From assembly GCA_033239525.1 (NCBI GenBank), contig BSYO01000030.1:13041030-13105029 (forward strand): DNA of 64,000 nt, given 5' to 3'. Both the position numbers and the translations under genes were made by a program. The notes beneath the pieces are model-generated. The model was not told the DNA's origin and did no database searches. It saw only the letters and a program-made list of their open reading frames with translations. Numbering within the stretch: position 1 is the stretch's first letter; each line of letters begins with the position of its first letter. Shown one piece after another: positions 36,131 through 47,461 of this stretch. This DNA is from Nepenthes gracilis. Taxonomy: Eukaryota > Streptophyta > Magnoliopsida > Caryophyllales > Nepenthaceae.

Positions 36131-37375
36131 AAATTGGATGACCCTGTACCAAAAATATCTGACGAATCAAGTACTTTTAGAAAATGCAGACGAAGCCAAG
36201 CGGGTCAAAAAGACGGTTGGCTGGTACACCATTATCGATGGATGGCTATATCGCGTGGCTACTCGACCCCGTACCTCCGGTGCCTCACTCTAGAGGAGGC
36301 TGACTACGCCCTAGGCGAAATCCACCTCGGCATACGTGGATCACATATTAGCGGCAAGAACTTGGCATTCAAAATCATGCGTTAGGGTTATTACTGGCCA
36401 ACGATAAAAAAGGATGCGCTCGAGTTCGTAAGAAGATGTGAAAACTGCCAGATTCACGGTAATCTTCACCACCAGCCACCTACCGAGTTGAAATTCCTCC
36501 TGGCCTCATGGCCATTCGCACAATGGAGGTTAGATATTCTCGACCGGTATCCCCTTGTAACAGGGCAAAGGAAATTCATTATCGCTGGTATCAACTACTT
36601 CACCAAGTAGATCGAAACCATCCCGCTGGTTAAAATCACAAAGCACAATGCTCTTGAATTTGTCCGTCAGAATGTAATCAGCAAATTTGGTGTCCTCAAG
36701 GCTATCGTCACTGACAACGGAACCTAGTTCTTGAAAAAGCGCTTCGCCAAGTATTGTACCAGCTTGGGTATCAAACTGGTCCATACTTCGGTGGTATACC
36801 CGCAAGCGAACGGGCAGGTGAAGGTCACCAACCATACGCTACTTCAGGGTTTAAAAACCAAGCTGGAGAACGCAGGGGGTTCCTGGGTCGACGAGCTGCC
36901 CTCCATCCTATGGTCCTACCGGACAACTCCTAAGGAGCCGACTCGTGAGATACCCTTTAGCCTCTGCTACGGGGCTGAGATGGTAATCCCAATCAAAATC
37001 GGACTTCCGAGTCTCAGGGTTGAGTCTTTTGACCCACAAGGCAACTTCCAAAAAATTTGGGAACACCTAAACTTATTGGAAGAGGCTCGCGAGGCCGCAA
37101 GGCTGCGGACAGCAACCTACCAACAGCGGGTTGCGTACTATTACAACAAGAAGGTAAAAGCGCGGCACTTCGAGGTTGAAGACCTAGTCTTGCGAAGTAT
37201 TGAGGAAACAGGGAAGATCGTCAACCGCAATAAACTCTCCTCGAATTGGGAGGGTCTTTTCTTAGTCTCCACCGTCCTGCAAAACGGAGCATATAAACTC
37301 CGAACCCGGAGCGGCAAGTTGGTTCCTTGGATGTGAAACGCGATCCGCCTCAAGCGTTACTTTCAGTAGAGGCAC
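36131..37375 (+). pseudogene. Integrase of element B
   Basis: The zinc-binding part (CRRCENCQIHGN near 36440) is followed by the core: RLDILDRYP (first Asp present), INYFTK, TDNGT with a TAG at 36725, and the block YPQANGQVKVTN, where the expected catalytic Glu is Lys (AAG, 36821-36823). WSYRTTPKEPTREIPFSLCY and the C-terminal YYYNKKVKARHFEVEDLVLR with PWM and LKRYFQ complete the domain. TAG codons at 36383 and 36608 also break it. Confidence 0.9.
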
Positions 37376-37538
37376 AGGTAAATCAACCATCGGCATGCAT
37401 ATAGGAACACTTGGCATGTTATGTCACCTCACTGTGGATTCTTTTCCTTTTCTTCTCCATATGCATGTTTATGTATGTTTGCAGGTTTACATGACCTAGA
37501 TTGTCCCTAAGTTGGAAGGGTTTTCATCCTTTCGTAAC

Positions 37539-37735
37539 CAAACCCTGGTCATCCAGGCTACCCACGAGCGATCGTAATAAAATCCTGGTCACCGAGGCGG
37601 CTTACGAGTGGTCGTAATGAAACCCTAGTCATCCAGGCAGCCCACGAGTGATCGTAATAAAACCCTGATCATCCAGGTGGCCTACTAACGGTTGAACTAA
37701 ATCTTGGTCATTCAAGTGGCCCATTCGTGGTCAAA
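37539..37735. repeat. 40-bp tandem repeat in the 3' spacer of element B
   Basis: About five units of the form AAACCCTGGTCATCCAGG plus CCCACGAGTGATCGTAAT lie right after pol; the later two are diverged. Tandem repeats in this hypervariable spacer are known from Tat/Ogre elements and can seed satellites. Confidence 0.85.
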
Positions 37736-38138
37736 ATCTTCGGGGCTCAATTAGCGTACGCTACAACCTCCTTCGCTGGAAGCGAGCGTGATCAGTCAAC
37801 AACAATCGTCATTAGCAAATGCTCCCCTTCCAAAAGTCAGCCACTCTCGTTCACACTAGAGCGGCATCACCAAGCCTTTACTCCCTCGTAAGCATGGATC
37901 AAGCACGGCACAACATCCGGGTAAACTTACTCGATGGCTCAAGCCCTTCGAAAAATTCCTACAGCGTCTTAAGCAAGGCGGACGGCCAACCCGTGCATAG
38001 AGTTGGCCAGGAAACACAATAACGGAGGAATGGGAATCACATTAAAGGCAAAAGACACGAAACGTCAATGAAACGCCTGATTTATTCATTATATTCACTC
38101 GTTGATACATTAATTACAAAAAACGAGAGCCACAAGAA

Positions 38139-40066
38139 CTAAGGAGGGGCAAAGTTACTAGAAGGAGGCGCTAGCGAACTGCAATTGGTCCGAGGCTCCC
38201 CCACGAGGCACTCACGACGCTGAGCAGAACGGTTTTCTAAGTTAAGGAATTCGACTGGAAAGTTGGGATCAATTAGCCGAGCAATACGCCGACTAATGTT
38301 GATCCATTCCCATAGCCGTGCCAACAGCATGTTCTCAACCTCTTGGGGACGAATATGTGTGGCCAGTTGATTCTCCAAGGTGGCCATTTGCCTGACAAGC
38401 TGGTCAAGGCGCCGCATGGTCGGGTCAGACTCTTCCTTTAAGCGAGCGTTCTCCTCCTTAAGTATGTCGTTCTCCTCAACCAGACCTAGCACCACGACAT
38501 CTTTAAGGCTGGCATTCTTCTCTCTAATTTGGGTAACCTCGGCTTCCAGGTTGGCCAGCACTGATCCTAGAACGATCGCATCATCCCAATGCTCAGTCCT
38601 CATCGCTTCCAGCTCCTCGTCGAGCCAAGTGATCAGCTTGTCCCTATCAGCGATCACCAGGTCTCGCTGGCCAATTGCCTTAACAACAGTAGCGGAGACT
38701 TTTTCTTTTTGCAAAAACGATAAGTATTAGCAGCGATTAAACCAAGAGGAAGGGTAGGCAGCGAAAAGTTCACCTGCCAAATCCGTCACACTGGAAGCAC
38801 TGGCCTAGCACGAGATCTTGACTCAGATGGCGAAGGACCAGAAACGGAACCTTCTCGAGCATACCCAGCGGTAGCCTCCGCCGCAAATTCCTCCAGCAGC
38901 TCCACCACAAGGTCATCTGTCTCCAACGGCTTTCCAACATCATGCCCCTCTAGCCTTCCCACGGCTCGTACAAGCTCTTCAGTGGCGGCCTCCTCCATGA
39001 TCTCTACCCTAACCTCGATTGCCGATTGAGGTTCTCCGACAACTGACACTCTTGGCTCCCCCAGAGTCTTCTCAGGAGCTGGCTCGTCAGATGTCATGAC
39101 AGCTAGCCCAACAGGAGGCTCAATAAGCACCTCCCTGGGTTCTTCGGCAGGTACCTTCTCTGACGGTTCAGCAACACCCTTAATGACGGCCTCCGGGGAA
39201 GGTTCCAACCTCGTCAAGCGCTCTGACTATGGGAGGGCAAGAACAACACAGCTAGGGGCGGGATACAACTTTTCCCTAAAATTCTCAACGGCGGAACCTT
39301 CGCCGCATATGCTGAAACTATCCCCCATTCCGGCCAGCTAACCAATTAGCACACTCTCGAGATTAGTGGAGGAGGACGAGGAAGGCCTTACTGCTGCCAC
39401 CGCCATTGTTTCACTAGCGGGAGAACCACCGCCGGATGACTCCCTGATTGCAAGGGCCCAGATTCTCCTCCTCCTGGCGGCCTTCATTAGCTTCTGTTCT
39501 GGTGACAGAGGCCCCCACTTGGCCTTTCTGACCTTATCTTAAGAGATCAGATGGTTTCTTCGAAAATCCAAGTGATGTTTCTTTACCAACTCGAAAAGCC
39601 ACTCCATAGACTCCATCTCCGTCTCAGTAGGATTCCCGGTATAAATCTCAGGAACCTTACCCCATTCCCTGGCCAACGATCAGGACCCGTCCACATAAAC
39701 AAAAAAGAACATGTCCTTCCAGTTCTTCAAGGAGTCTTAAATGGCGGTGCTAACTTGGAGACCACCTCGCGGAGCCAAAGAGATCTACTCCGCTTCCTGG
39801 TTGACCTTGAACAGGACCCTCACCATCTCCACCGTTAACTTCCTCGAATGCTGACGAAGAAAAATACAGAACGTGCACAGATACCGCACAGCATTGGCGT
39901 GAAACTATGCAACAGGGACCCTGAGGGTGATCAAAATCTCCTGTAACTCGTCGGGAAGGGGAAGGCGTAACACACTCCTCAAATGGGCCTCATAAATGGT
40001 GATACAACCTTCAAGCGGTGAGCATGCCCTGTCTTCCTTATCAGGAACGCGGGAATGATCGCTTTA
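38139..40066 (-). pseudogene. Antisense additional ORF of element B
   Basis: On the strand opposite to gag-pol, reading leftward: EDRACSPLEGC with YEAHLRSVLRLPLPDELQEI (from about 40050), then HANAVRYLCTFCIFLRQHSR, VRVLFKVNQEAE, LKNWKDMFFFVY, an acidic Glu/Ala/Pro-rich middle (38786-39217) and a coiled-coil end (38139-38714, with AVRAIG/EENDILKEENARLKEES heptads). Two TAG stops interrupt the N-terminal part. A donor-like CAG/GTGAAC near 38770 suggests an intron before the coiled coil. The N-terminal part resembles the plant 'putative gypsy type transposon' domain (PF04195, by memory of its motifs). Element C encodes a counterpart at the same place. Function unknown. Confidence 0.7.
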
Positions 40067-40796
40067 GGAACGTTGTACTCAACATACAACTCTTTCGTCA
40101 CAGTATCCATGAGCATGGGTGTAAGGAAGCGGTACAACACTTAGAAAAAAAATACTCACTCAAAGACGAAGGAAGGCATGGGAAATTCAAAAAAGGAGAC
40201 AAACGAGCAACTTCAAGGTAGCACAAACGCCAAGCAAAGTAACCATCTCGTAAACAAGTGCCATCATTACTGCCAGATGGCGCCCCCTAAATGGGCACTG
40301 ACAATCCAGATCCCTCGATGCACTAATTACCGGGATCTCCAATTCAGCGTGTGCGACACGTGGCCATCTTTTTCGTCTGAACAAAATAACTAATGATGGC
40401 GCGTCACTCCACTCCCACAAGTCCTTTGGACCTTGGTCTTGACGGTCAACAAATCCGGTCAATGTCTCCTTCAGCAAGTTCTCCAGACCCTGACGGTTAA
40501 CAAATCCGGTCAACATTTTCTTCAGAAGGTTCTTCGAACCTTAACCTTGACGGTCAACAATTCGGTCAGCATTTTTTTTAGAAAGTTCTCCGGACCTTGG
40601 TCTTGGTGATCAACGAGTCCGGTAAACAATCCCTTCAGCAGGTTCTTCGGATTTTGGCCTGGGTGGTCAGCAAAACCGATCCACTTCTCCTCCGGCATGA
40701 TCTTTGGATTTTGGGCCTGGATGGTCAACGGATTTTGGCGGACTCCAAGCCATGCGGCCCATCAAGGACATGCTAGAGGTCAGAAATCAGACCACC

Positions 40797-40811
40797 AGTA
40801 TGGGGGGCTAG
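40797..40811 (+). other. Polypurine tract of element B
   Basis: GTATGGGGGGCTAG immediately precedes the 3' LTR start TGATAGG. Confidence 0.85.
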
Positions 40812-41819
40812 TGATAGGTACTCCTATAGTGGACTGACCAAGGAATGAGGAACGGCCCAAATCCATGAAGGCCCATGCATTGGCCTGAACGGTCAACGTG
40901 AACCGTTGACCGGAAGAAATGCCAATGAAATCAGCATAAGGATGGACGACTAGCACCAGGGACGGTCAATATTTATGTCGACATCAAAGAAGATCAGAAT
41001 GCCTCCTCTCGAATCGCCTTTATACGGCTAGGCCTAGTTTGACCTGGCGCAACTTTCTTCCCCGCTGATTTTGGCCTCTAGAAGGCAACCTTCACAAGAA
41101 AGGTCACCAAACAGATTCAAGAGACTCACCCCATGAGGAAAGCGCAGGATTCTCTCCCCTGTTTGCTGTAAAACCTTAGCAGTTACAAAGCACAGAAGGA
41201 AGAAAAACCTCCTAAGGAGCTGTTACCGCCATTAATGCCAGCGCCACGAATAGAAGCTGTTCCAACAGAGCACTGAAATCCCGCACTTCTTTCTAAGGAA
41301 GGATTCCCAATCTCTTGACTATAAGAAGGCCGTGAAGTCAACACTCCAAGGAGGCCTTCTAAAAGAGAACAAACGCTTTCATATTCAGACGAGTTGCTCT
41401 GACACTCATATCCCTCGTTCTAGAGGAATCCCTGAGAGTTCGCCCGACATCTTCTCAAGCTCTCACACTTTTAGGATGCCCACACTCTCGGAACTTTCGG
41501 TCACCACGGTCCCCGAAAATCGAAAGTCAGGAATCAATACTCTTTGCGAGCGGCATTAACCTCTCCCAACGAGAGTCAAATCATCCCAGCAAACACTATC
41601 TACTTCTCACCTTCGTTATATCATTTCTTCTACCTTCTCGATTATTGGAAGTTATTTACTGACTTAAACGTCGAAATATTTTTAGTGGGATAACATTCCG
41701 CCAGCACCTGACCTTTCGTTTGTCTTAATGGTGTACAGGACCCAAACTCGGTGGACGAAGTCGAATTCAAAGATCGACGTAATCCGAACCCGTTCGAAAT
41801 TTGATTCCATGACGCATCA
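40812..41819 (+). repeat. 3' LTR of element B
   Basis: It begins TGATAGGTACTCC, ends CATGACGCATCA, and is followed by the CACAT duplication. It aligns with 30810-31816. Confidence 0.93.
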
Positions 41820-42574
41820 CACATTATTTTATATTTGAAGCACAAATAAAATCATAATACACTGAAAATTTGGAATAAAATCAAAAATTAAAAAAATAAA
41901 GTTAAACAAAAAAATCTATTAATTTTCTATACCGATAACAATTGGCTTATTGCCGGTGGAAGTTATACTCTTCACATGAGGAAGACAATCTTTGGTCACG
42001 TAAATGAGTTTACACTTTTTCTATAATATTATTTTTTTTTGGGGGATAACTGTCTCCATCAGAAACATGATATTTAAATTAAAAATAATTGAAAATACCT
42101 AAAAATAATAAATTAAATATAACATAAATATGGACATTGAGAAAATAGTCGAATTTTTATTTTATGTTTTATAAACATTTTAAATTTTATATTTGTGTTG
42201 AATTTAGATTTTTTAAAAAAATATAAAATAAATTATAGATAAATAATAAAATAAGCATTCAAATAAAATTTCGCATAACTTCCAATAACAATGAAAATAG
42301 AAACAATTAAAAGAAAGGACAGAACCCGGATCCCTCGTTCACTAAGGTGGATATTTTTTAAAAAAATGTAATTATATAATTATATCTAAAAATTTAAAAT
42401 ATAATTATCAATTTCAAAAATTGACAAAAATTAATAATTATAATTTGAAATAAATTAAATTATAAAAATAATCTTTTTAAATAAGTATAATCATATTCAC
42501 TGTGTTAAAATAAAAAATAATTCCAACTCCCGAGAAATGCACCTGGAAATATAAAAGAGAAAAAGATAAGGTAA
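41820..42574. other. AT-rich intergenic region after element B
   Basis: It opens with the right CACAT duplication. It contains A/T runs and short direct repeats, with no gene recognised up to the GC-richer patch at 42575. Confidence 0.5.
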
Positions 42575-42993
42575 ATGGAGGAAACCGGCGGCGCCTGGAA
42601 ACTGTGGTTTCGCCGGATTTGTAAATGCAATAAGAAAAATAAGAGTAATGCCTCCAGACATGCCAATTTTTTTAAATATAATATTTACTATTTACATAAA
42701 TAAATAAATAAATATTACATCACTAAAAATATTTAAAAAGTATTTAAAAAGTGACTAAGACATACTGTCAAAATATACGTCTTCTTTTATTAACAGAGGG
42801 CAGAGCAAGGGCCAATCAAATGCGTACAGAGAGTCATTTAGCAAGCAGTCACATGCAAAGATTATTTACGAGTTCCATTATCATGCAGAAGATGTCCTTC
42901 TGGGTAAGGTTAATAAATTACTAATTTAAATTATATAGTCTTCTTTATATTATAGAAATAGAACAACAGAAATATGACCTTTCACACAGATAG
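42575..42993 (+). CDS. Possible three-exon microgene, 62 aa, unknown
   Basis: A locally GC-rich ATG exon (42575-42620, 15 codons plus one base) ends at GT. A second exon (42799-42903, 105 nt) is bounded by AG and GTAAGG, and a third (42956-42993) follows TTATATTATAG and ends in TAG. All three join in phase to 189 nt. The predicted protein starts MEETGGAWKLWFRRI, has a central KIIYEFHYHAEDVLLG and ends QQKYDLSHR. I do not recognise it and see no domain, signal peptide or membrane segment. Introns are 178 and 52 bp; the second is short for a plant. Support is only the phase-consistent splicing and the composition contrast with AT-rich flanks; it may equally be chance or an old gene fragment. 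Confidence 0.35.
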
Positions 42994-43700
42994 ATATCAC
43001 TGCAGGAGAGACGAGTGGTTAAATGCCTTTCATTTCAGAGTAATTAGTTTTGAGGTTAGTTTTGAGTATTCTCCATTTTACGGGGTGTGGGACTCCTTCA
43101 ATCTGTTTGCCCCGTCCTGCACGGATCTGTCTATAAAATGGAGTCGCAAAGGGAGAAAAAAGAATTCTTACTTACAAATAGGAGACCTTTTTTTTTCCTT
43201 GGTCAATATGAGACAATTCATCCTAAGGCAACAATGAAGTTTTCCATCACAGCTTCATGATCTGCAATATGTTCAAGGGAGCACTCTCAACAAGTGATTC
43301 TCAAAAGGGAAAGCCTACAATTAATTTGCTGGTTCAAGGCCTCAGGCTGGGAGAAGAGAAATGATGGCAAATCATTCTATTAATATTTGATTCTCTGATA
43401 TAATAAAGTAGTAGATAAGAGCTGCAGAGGATGAAGCATAGTGCCAACTAAAAGGAATTCCAGAACTGTCCCCCAACAAAAAAAAAGCCGAACTATTAAA
43501 ATTATTTTTTCCTAAATAGTTTAACTAGTTTTCTAGAAAAGACCATGACTGCAACGATGGGTTAATTTCCCATTCTTTTTAAAAAAAAACAGTCAATTAG
43601 ACAAACTAAGCACAAATCTCCTGCAAGATCTGTCCAAAACACTACCCCAATCAACCCAGAGAATAGAAGCCATACACAATTGAACAATGTCACCACATGA
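42994..43700. other. Intergenic region between microgene and PB1 gene
   Basis: It holds an 87-codon open frame (42974-43237) with no similarity I recognise, plus sequence that may be the 3' UTR of the candidate microgene. From about 43700 leftward transcription of the PB1 gene probably ends; an AATAAA on the minus strand lies at 43857-43862. Confidence 0.4.
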
Positions 43701-43982
43701 TATTACAGTTATTAACTCATATACAACCAAACACGCAACAATACTCGAGTATTAGGTGTTTACAGTACAATCTCAGATCACCTTTTATATACCCTGAACA
43801 TTAACATGAAGAAATATAGCAAACAATAGCAAACAAGAAGCAGACGGCTGCTAGAATTTATTCCCTATTTCAAAGACACATATCACACACCAATACCAAC
43901 AAACGAAGACAGCCACTCAACCGAAAACACAGCATATACCCAAAGGTTTTCTTCAAAATTGTTTATTTGATACCACACTGAC

Positions 43983-46335
43983 CTATGATGGCTGAGGACT
44001 TTTAATCTGCTGCTTGATATTGTCAGTCGGAAGCTGAGCAGGAGCATCAGGCCGCACCATTGCAGGGGCTGACGCCACGGTTTGGTATTGGGTGGCAAAA
44101 GTGGGTTGCAAAGGCCGAGTAAAATACATCTGGGTAACTGCAGGATCAGCAAATTCAAAAGCATAAGATCCAGTCGCACCAGTGGTAGGTGCAATGGACT
44201 GGGGCGGATGATGAATCTGAGAGTAACCCATGAATTGTTGTTGCGGCTGAGGTTGATGCTGACCAGAAGTTACTTCAGCAAGTGAAGGGGAAATGGCAGC
44301 ACCCGCCCTGGATACACCAGCAGCAGCCATCTCAATCTTTGGAGGACCATGCATATTCCTTGCAGCGCTGTAAGCCGAAGATGCAGTGATCATGGTAGGA
44401 TTAGATGGCGTTTGCGGGTGGCTAGGAGGGACAGCATTCGCAGCTTCACTGAAATTAGGCAAGTTGTAAGCTTGAGACTGACCAGCTGGAACATAGTACA
44501 CAGGGTATCGCTGATCAAGCTGATGATGGTGAAGGTGGGTTGGCTGAGAAGGATATAGGGGATAGTAAGTTGATAGCGGCACCGCCGCAGCAGGATTATG
44601 AATGAAATGAGGACTGGAATGAGTGAATTGTTGCGGCTGAGGCTGTGCTGCTTGTTGCTGGTGTTGGAGTAATTGCTGTTGCTGTAGCTGGAGTAGTTGC
44701 TGTTGCTGTGGATCATATTGGGGGGCCAATACATAGCCACTATCCGAATTCTGATGGAGTTGAACTCGGACACTATGATCAGATACATTAACCTTGGGAT
44801 CAACAAGGTTAGGAGAAGCCCTGTTTGCTATGGGAGGAGGAGTTTGAACAACTGCTTCTTGATAAATCATTGGCTTTTGGCGAGAGATCGCATTGGCAAG
44901 ACTACTATCACTGTATAACAAATTGAAGCAATCAAGAAACCAAAGAAGAGCATCCATGGTGATAACCCAGATTTACTGAAACGTAAAAGAAGACCCTAAT
45001 TCTTCCTAAGCCAAGTATAAAATCAGGAAGCAAGAGTTTAAAAGAAAAACAGTCAGTTCATCCAATCCACTATAAATTGAACATTTAAATGCCATAAGAA
45101 AACATAATTCAAACCTCAGCTGAAAAGAAGGATCAAAGATACCTGCAAACAGAATCAGGGGAAGGATAATCACCGCCGATTTGCTGCTGCTGCTGCTGCT
45201 GCTGCAAAGGTATTGTGGATTGTGGCTGCGGCTGTGATTGCTTCCTATAACCCATCGTTATACCCTGATCCGAAATCTCATCATCAGAGACAACCCGTTT
45301 CAGATACTCCGTCGGCACCCCAGTCACCACCTCAGCTGCCGCCAGACTGGACGGAACAACGAAGCCATCATCCTGCTTCTGCACCCCTACACCCATTTGT
45401 GAAAACTGCTCCTCAATTCCACCAACTATTCGCTGAGCCAAACCCCTAATCCTTGCACCACCACCAGCACTGCTTCCACCACCATCTTCCACATGAACCC
45501 TAATTGCGGGCAAATTAGCAAGTGGCGGCGAAGACGACGTCGATTTAAACGACGACGTCGTCTCAATAATAGGCGAATCAGACACCAAATGAACATCCTG
45601 ATTACTCTGATTATTCCTCAATTTTTTCCCTCCATCATCTTGTGCCTCTACGTCCTTCGAATTCGAACCCGAATTCGCAGGGTTGTCGGCCTTCTCTTCG
45701 AGCCCAAGTAAGCAATTAACCGACGACGGATCCGAAAACCCTCGTTGCAACACCCGAGTCCCATTCAAAGCATCCAGAAACCACTCGTCGGACTTATTCG
45801 ACCCGTCAAGGAACGACCCGATCGACGACGAAGCCTCGGGCAAACTGGGAAAAAGAAACACGCGGATCCTCGAGGGTTTCGCTGAGTTGGAATTGGCGGC
45901 TAACCGGTCGTACTCATCGACCATGTTCTCGAAGTCTTCCTCCGTGGAGACAGTGATAAGAGAATCGAGATCTTCGTTCGGAAGCTGGTACTTAAGAGTG
46001 AAGGTGCGGCCGTTCAGGAGGATTTTAGAGAGGCGAAAATTGAGGTCTGCGAGGGAGGAGTTGCGGTCGACGACGACGATGCGAGTATCGCCGCCGACGT
46101 AGCAGAGGGACTTATCATGGGGTCGAGGGACGATTTGACCACCATAGCTGCACATAAGCCGGAGTCTGACGCCCTGGACGCCGGGAACTTGAGGCTCATC
46201 GAAGGATTCGGCATTTCGGGAGCGGGGAGAGGAGTCTACAGAGTCTGGGTAGGAGACTTGTGGGGCGATTGTGGGAGTGGGGCCTGTAGCGGTCGCGCCG
46301 GGTATCACCGGAGCAGACGGCGCCGGCGTATCCAT
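43983..46335 (-). CDS. PB1 (octicosapeptide/Phox/Bem1p) domain protein, two exons, 706 aa
   Basis: Exon 1 is 46335-45143, exon 2 44910-43983. The GT-AG intron (45142-44911) joins them in phase, giving 2121 nt with stop. The PB1 domain spans about residues 56-145: VRLRLMCSYGGQIVPRPHD at its start and an acidic OPCA-type stretch (YQLPNEDLDSLITVSTEEDF) at about 116-135, the part that binds basic PB1 partners. After it come a Ser-rich linker, a Gln run encoded by a GCT repeat (45183-45205), the YPSPDSV motif at the exon junction, and a Gln/His/Pro-rich C-terminal half with QRYPVYYVPAGQ. Length and layout match plant cytosolic PB1 proteins such as Arabidopsis At2g01190 (PAL OF QUIRKY, from memory), a scaffold in receptor signalling; that specific orthology is inferred. 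A TATA-like ATATAAGA on the minus strand lies near 46427. Element C begins 407 bp upstream of the ATG. Confidence 0.92.
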
Positions 46336-46742
46336 GATGGAGACGTCGGGAGACGATGGATTTCGCTCCTTTATGGGTGGGGTATAGAAATGGCATCTGC
46401 GCTTCGGAGTTCGACGCTCTTATATTAGTGCCTTCCGAACCCAGGGTCGATTCGTTCACAAAAACAAGTCGGGTCCGGCTCCATTTTACTCGAGAAAACA
46501 CGGGTCAGATTATCCATATAACTTCCCAGGTTGAGTGGGTATAATCAGTGCTTGAGCATTGCACGTGGGCCCGTGTTAGCCTGAGAAATATAAAAGGACA
46601 ATGCTATTTCTCTGAATTTCCAAGACATAAATAATTTTTTTAATTATAAAAACTAATTTTTAAATATTGTTTGTCTATATAAAAAATTCTAAAAGTCTAA
46701 ATCTATTTGGATAATAAAATATTAAATTTTACATATGAGGAA
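46336..46742 (-). promoter_or_regulatory. Proximal promoter and 5' UTR of the PB1 gene
   Basis: The interval between the PB1 start codon and the LTR of element C. A TATA-like ATATAAGA sits about 85-90 bp before the ATG, implying a short 5' UTR. Beyond about 46560 the sequence turns AT-rich. Any regulatory sequence further out is displaced by the 9.7-kb element C. Confidence 0.45.
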
Positions 46743-47390
46743 TATAATACCTAAGGGTTTAAATAAGGAGGTCCAATATAGTTTTAGGCCAAGGAATCAA
46801 AGTCAACGATCCTTAAAGCCCACGCAACCCATTACGTCCGAACAACCTATTATGCCCACATGGCCCACAGCACCTGCACGGCCCATTTCAGTCATTATGG
46901 CTGATGTTCGTTTAACGGCCTAAGACAGTTATTTAATTAACGACAGCGGATGTTTTTTACAACCGCCATTGATAAAAATAACGGTTAACCATCATAACGG
47001 TTAACCACCGTCCAACATCTATAAATACGGATCTTTTTCATTCAAGAAATGCAACTTTTACTCAAATGAAACAAGATTTAAATAAAGATTTTTTCTGACA
47101 AAGTTTTCGAAAATGCCCATAGCGTAAATTCTCTCTCTCTTAAATTAAGACGCTAAGAGTGCAACTCCTCTAACTCTTTATACTTTATTGTATCCCACAT
47201 TTTTCTTTTCATTTAAGAAAAATACTAACTTGAGTATCGAAGGATATATCGGGGAGCGAGTTTTACCAATCCTTTGACTATTATTTATGATTGTACAGGA
47301 TTTGATTAAAAGCTTACGGAGACCAAAGACTCAAACAACTAGCATATAAACTTCTTCATTCGTACAACAAATCGATCATCAGAAGCAACA
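46743..47390 (+). repeat. 5' LTR of element C
   Basis: It starts TATAATACCTAAGGG, aligning with TGTAGTACCCAAGGG of the 3' LTR, and ends CAGAAGCAACA before the PBS. Shared blocks include AGGAATCAAAGTCAACGATC and TATAAATACGGAT (a TATA-like region near 47020). Confidence 0.88.
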
Positions 47391-47410
47391 TTAGCGCCGT
47401 CTATGAAAAA
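47391..47410 (+). other. Primer binding site of element C, decayed
   Basis: TTAGCGCCGTCTATGAAAAA corresponds to TTGGCRCCGTCTGTGGGAA of elements A and B with G to A changes. Confidence 0.75.
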
Positions 47411-47461
47411 TCGTAACTAAAAGTCCAATAAACACAATTTTAATAAAATAAAAAAAGAAAA

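Larger units (their letters stand above)
30810..41819 (+). mobile_element. Element B: complete Ty3/gypsy LTR retrotransposon, Tat-type
   Basis: An 11,010-bp element with LTRs of 1007 and 1008 bp, PBS, gag, protease, RT, RNase H, second RNase H, integrase, tandem-repeat spacer, antisense ORF and polypurine tract, flanked by a perfect CACAT duplication. The two LTRs differ at 11 of the first 60 positions by my count, so the insertion is old. It lies between the DUF789 and PB1 genes. Base composition is richer in GC than the surrounding DNA. Stops, frameshifts and small duplications disable every coding part. Confidence 0.95.

Noticed and set aside
37539..37735. CRISPR-like array from the regular 40-bp repeats
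   Set aside because: There are no spacers; the units are contiguous tandem repeats in a plant retrotransposon.
43883..44806. Open frames overlapping PB1 exon 2 in other frames
   Set aside because: They are frame shadows of the Gln/Pro-rich coding sequence.
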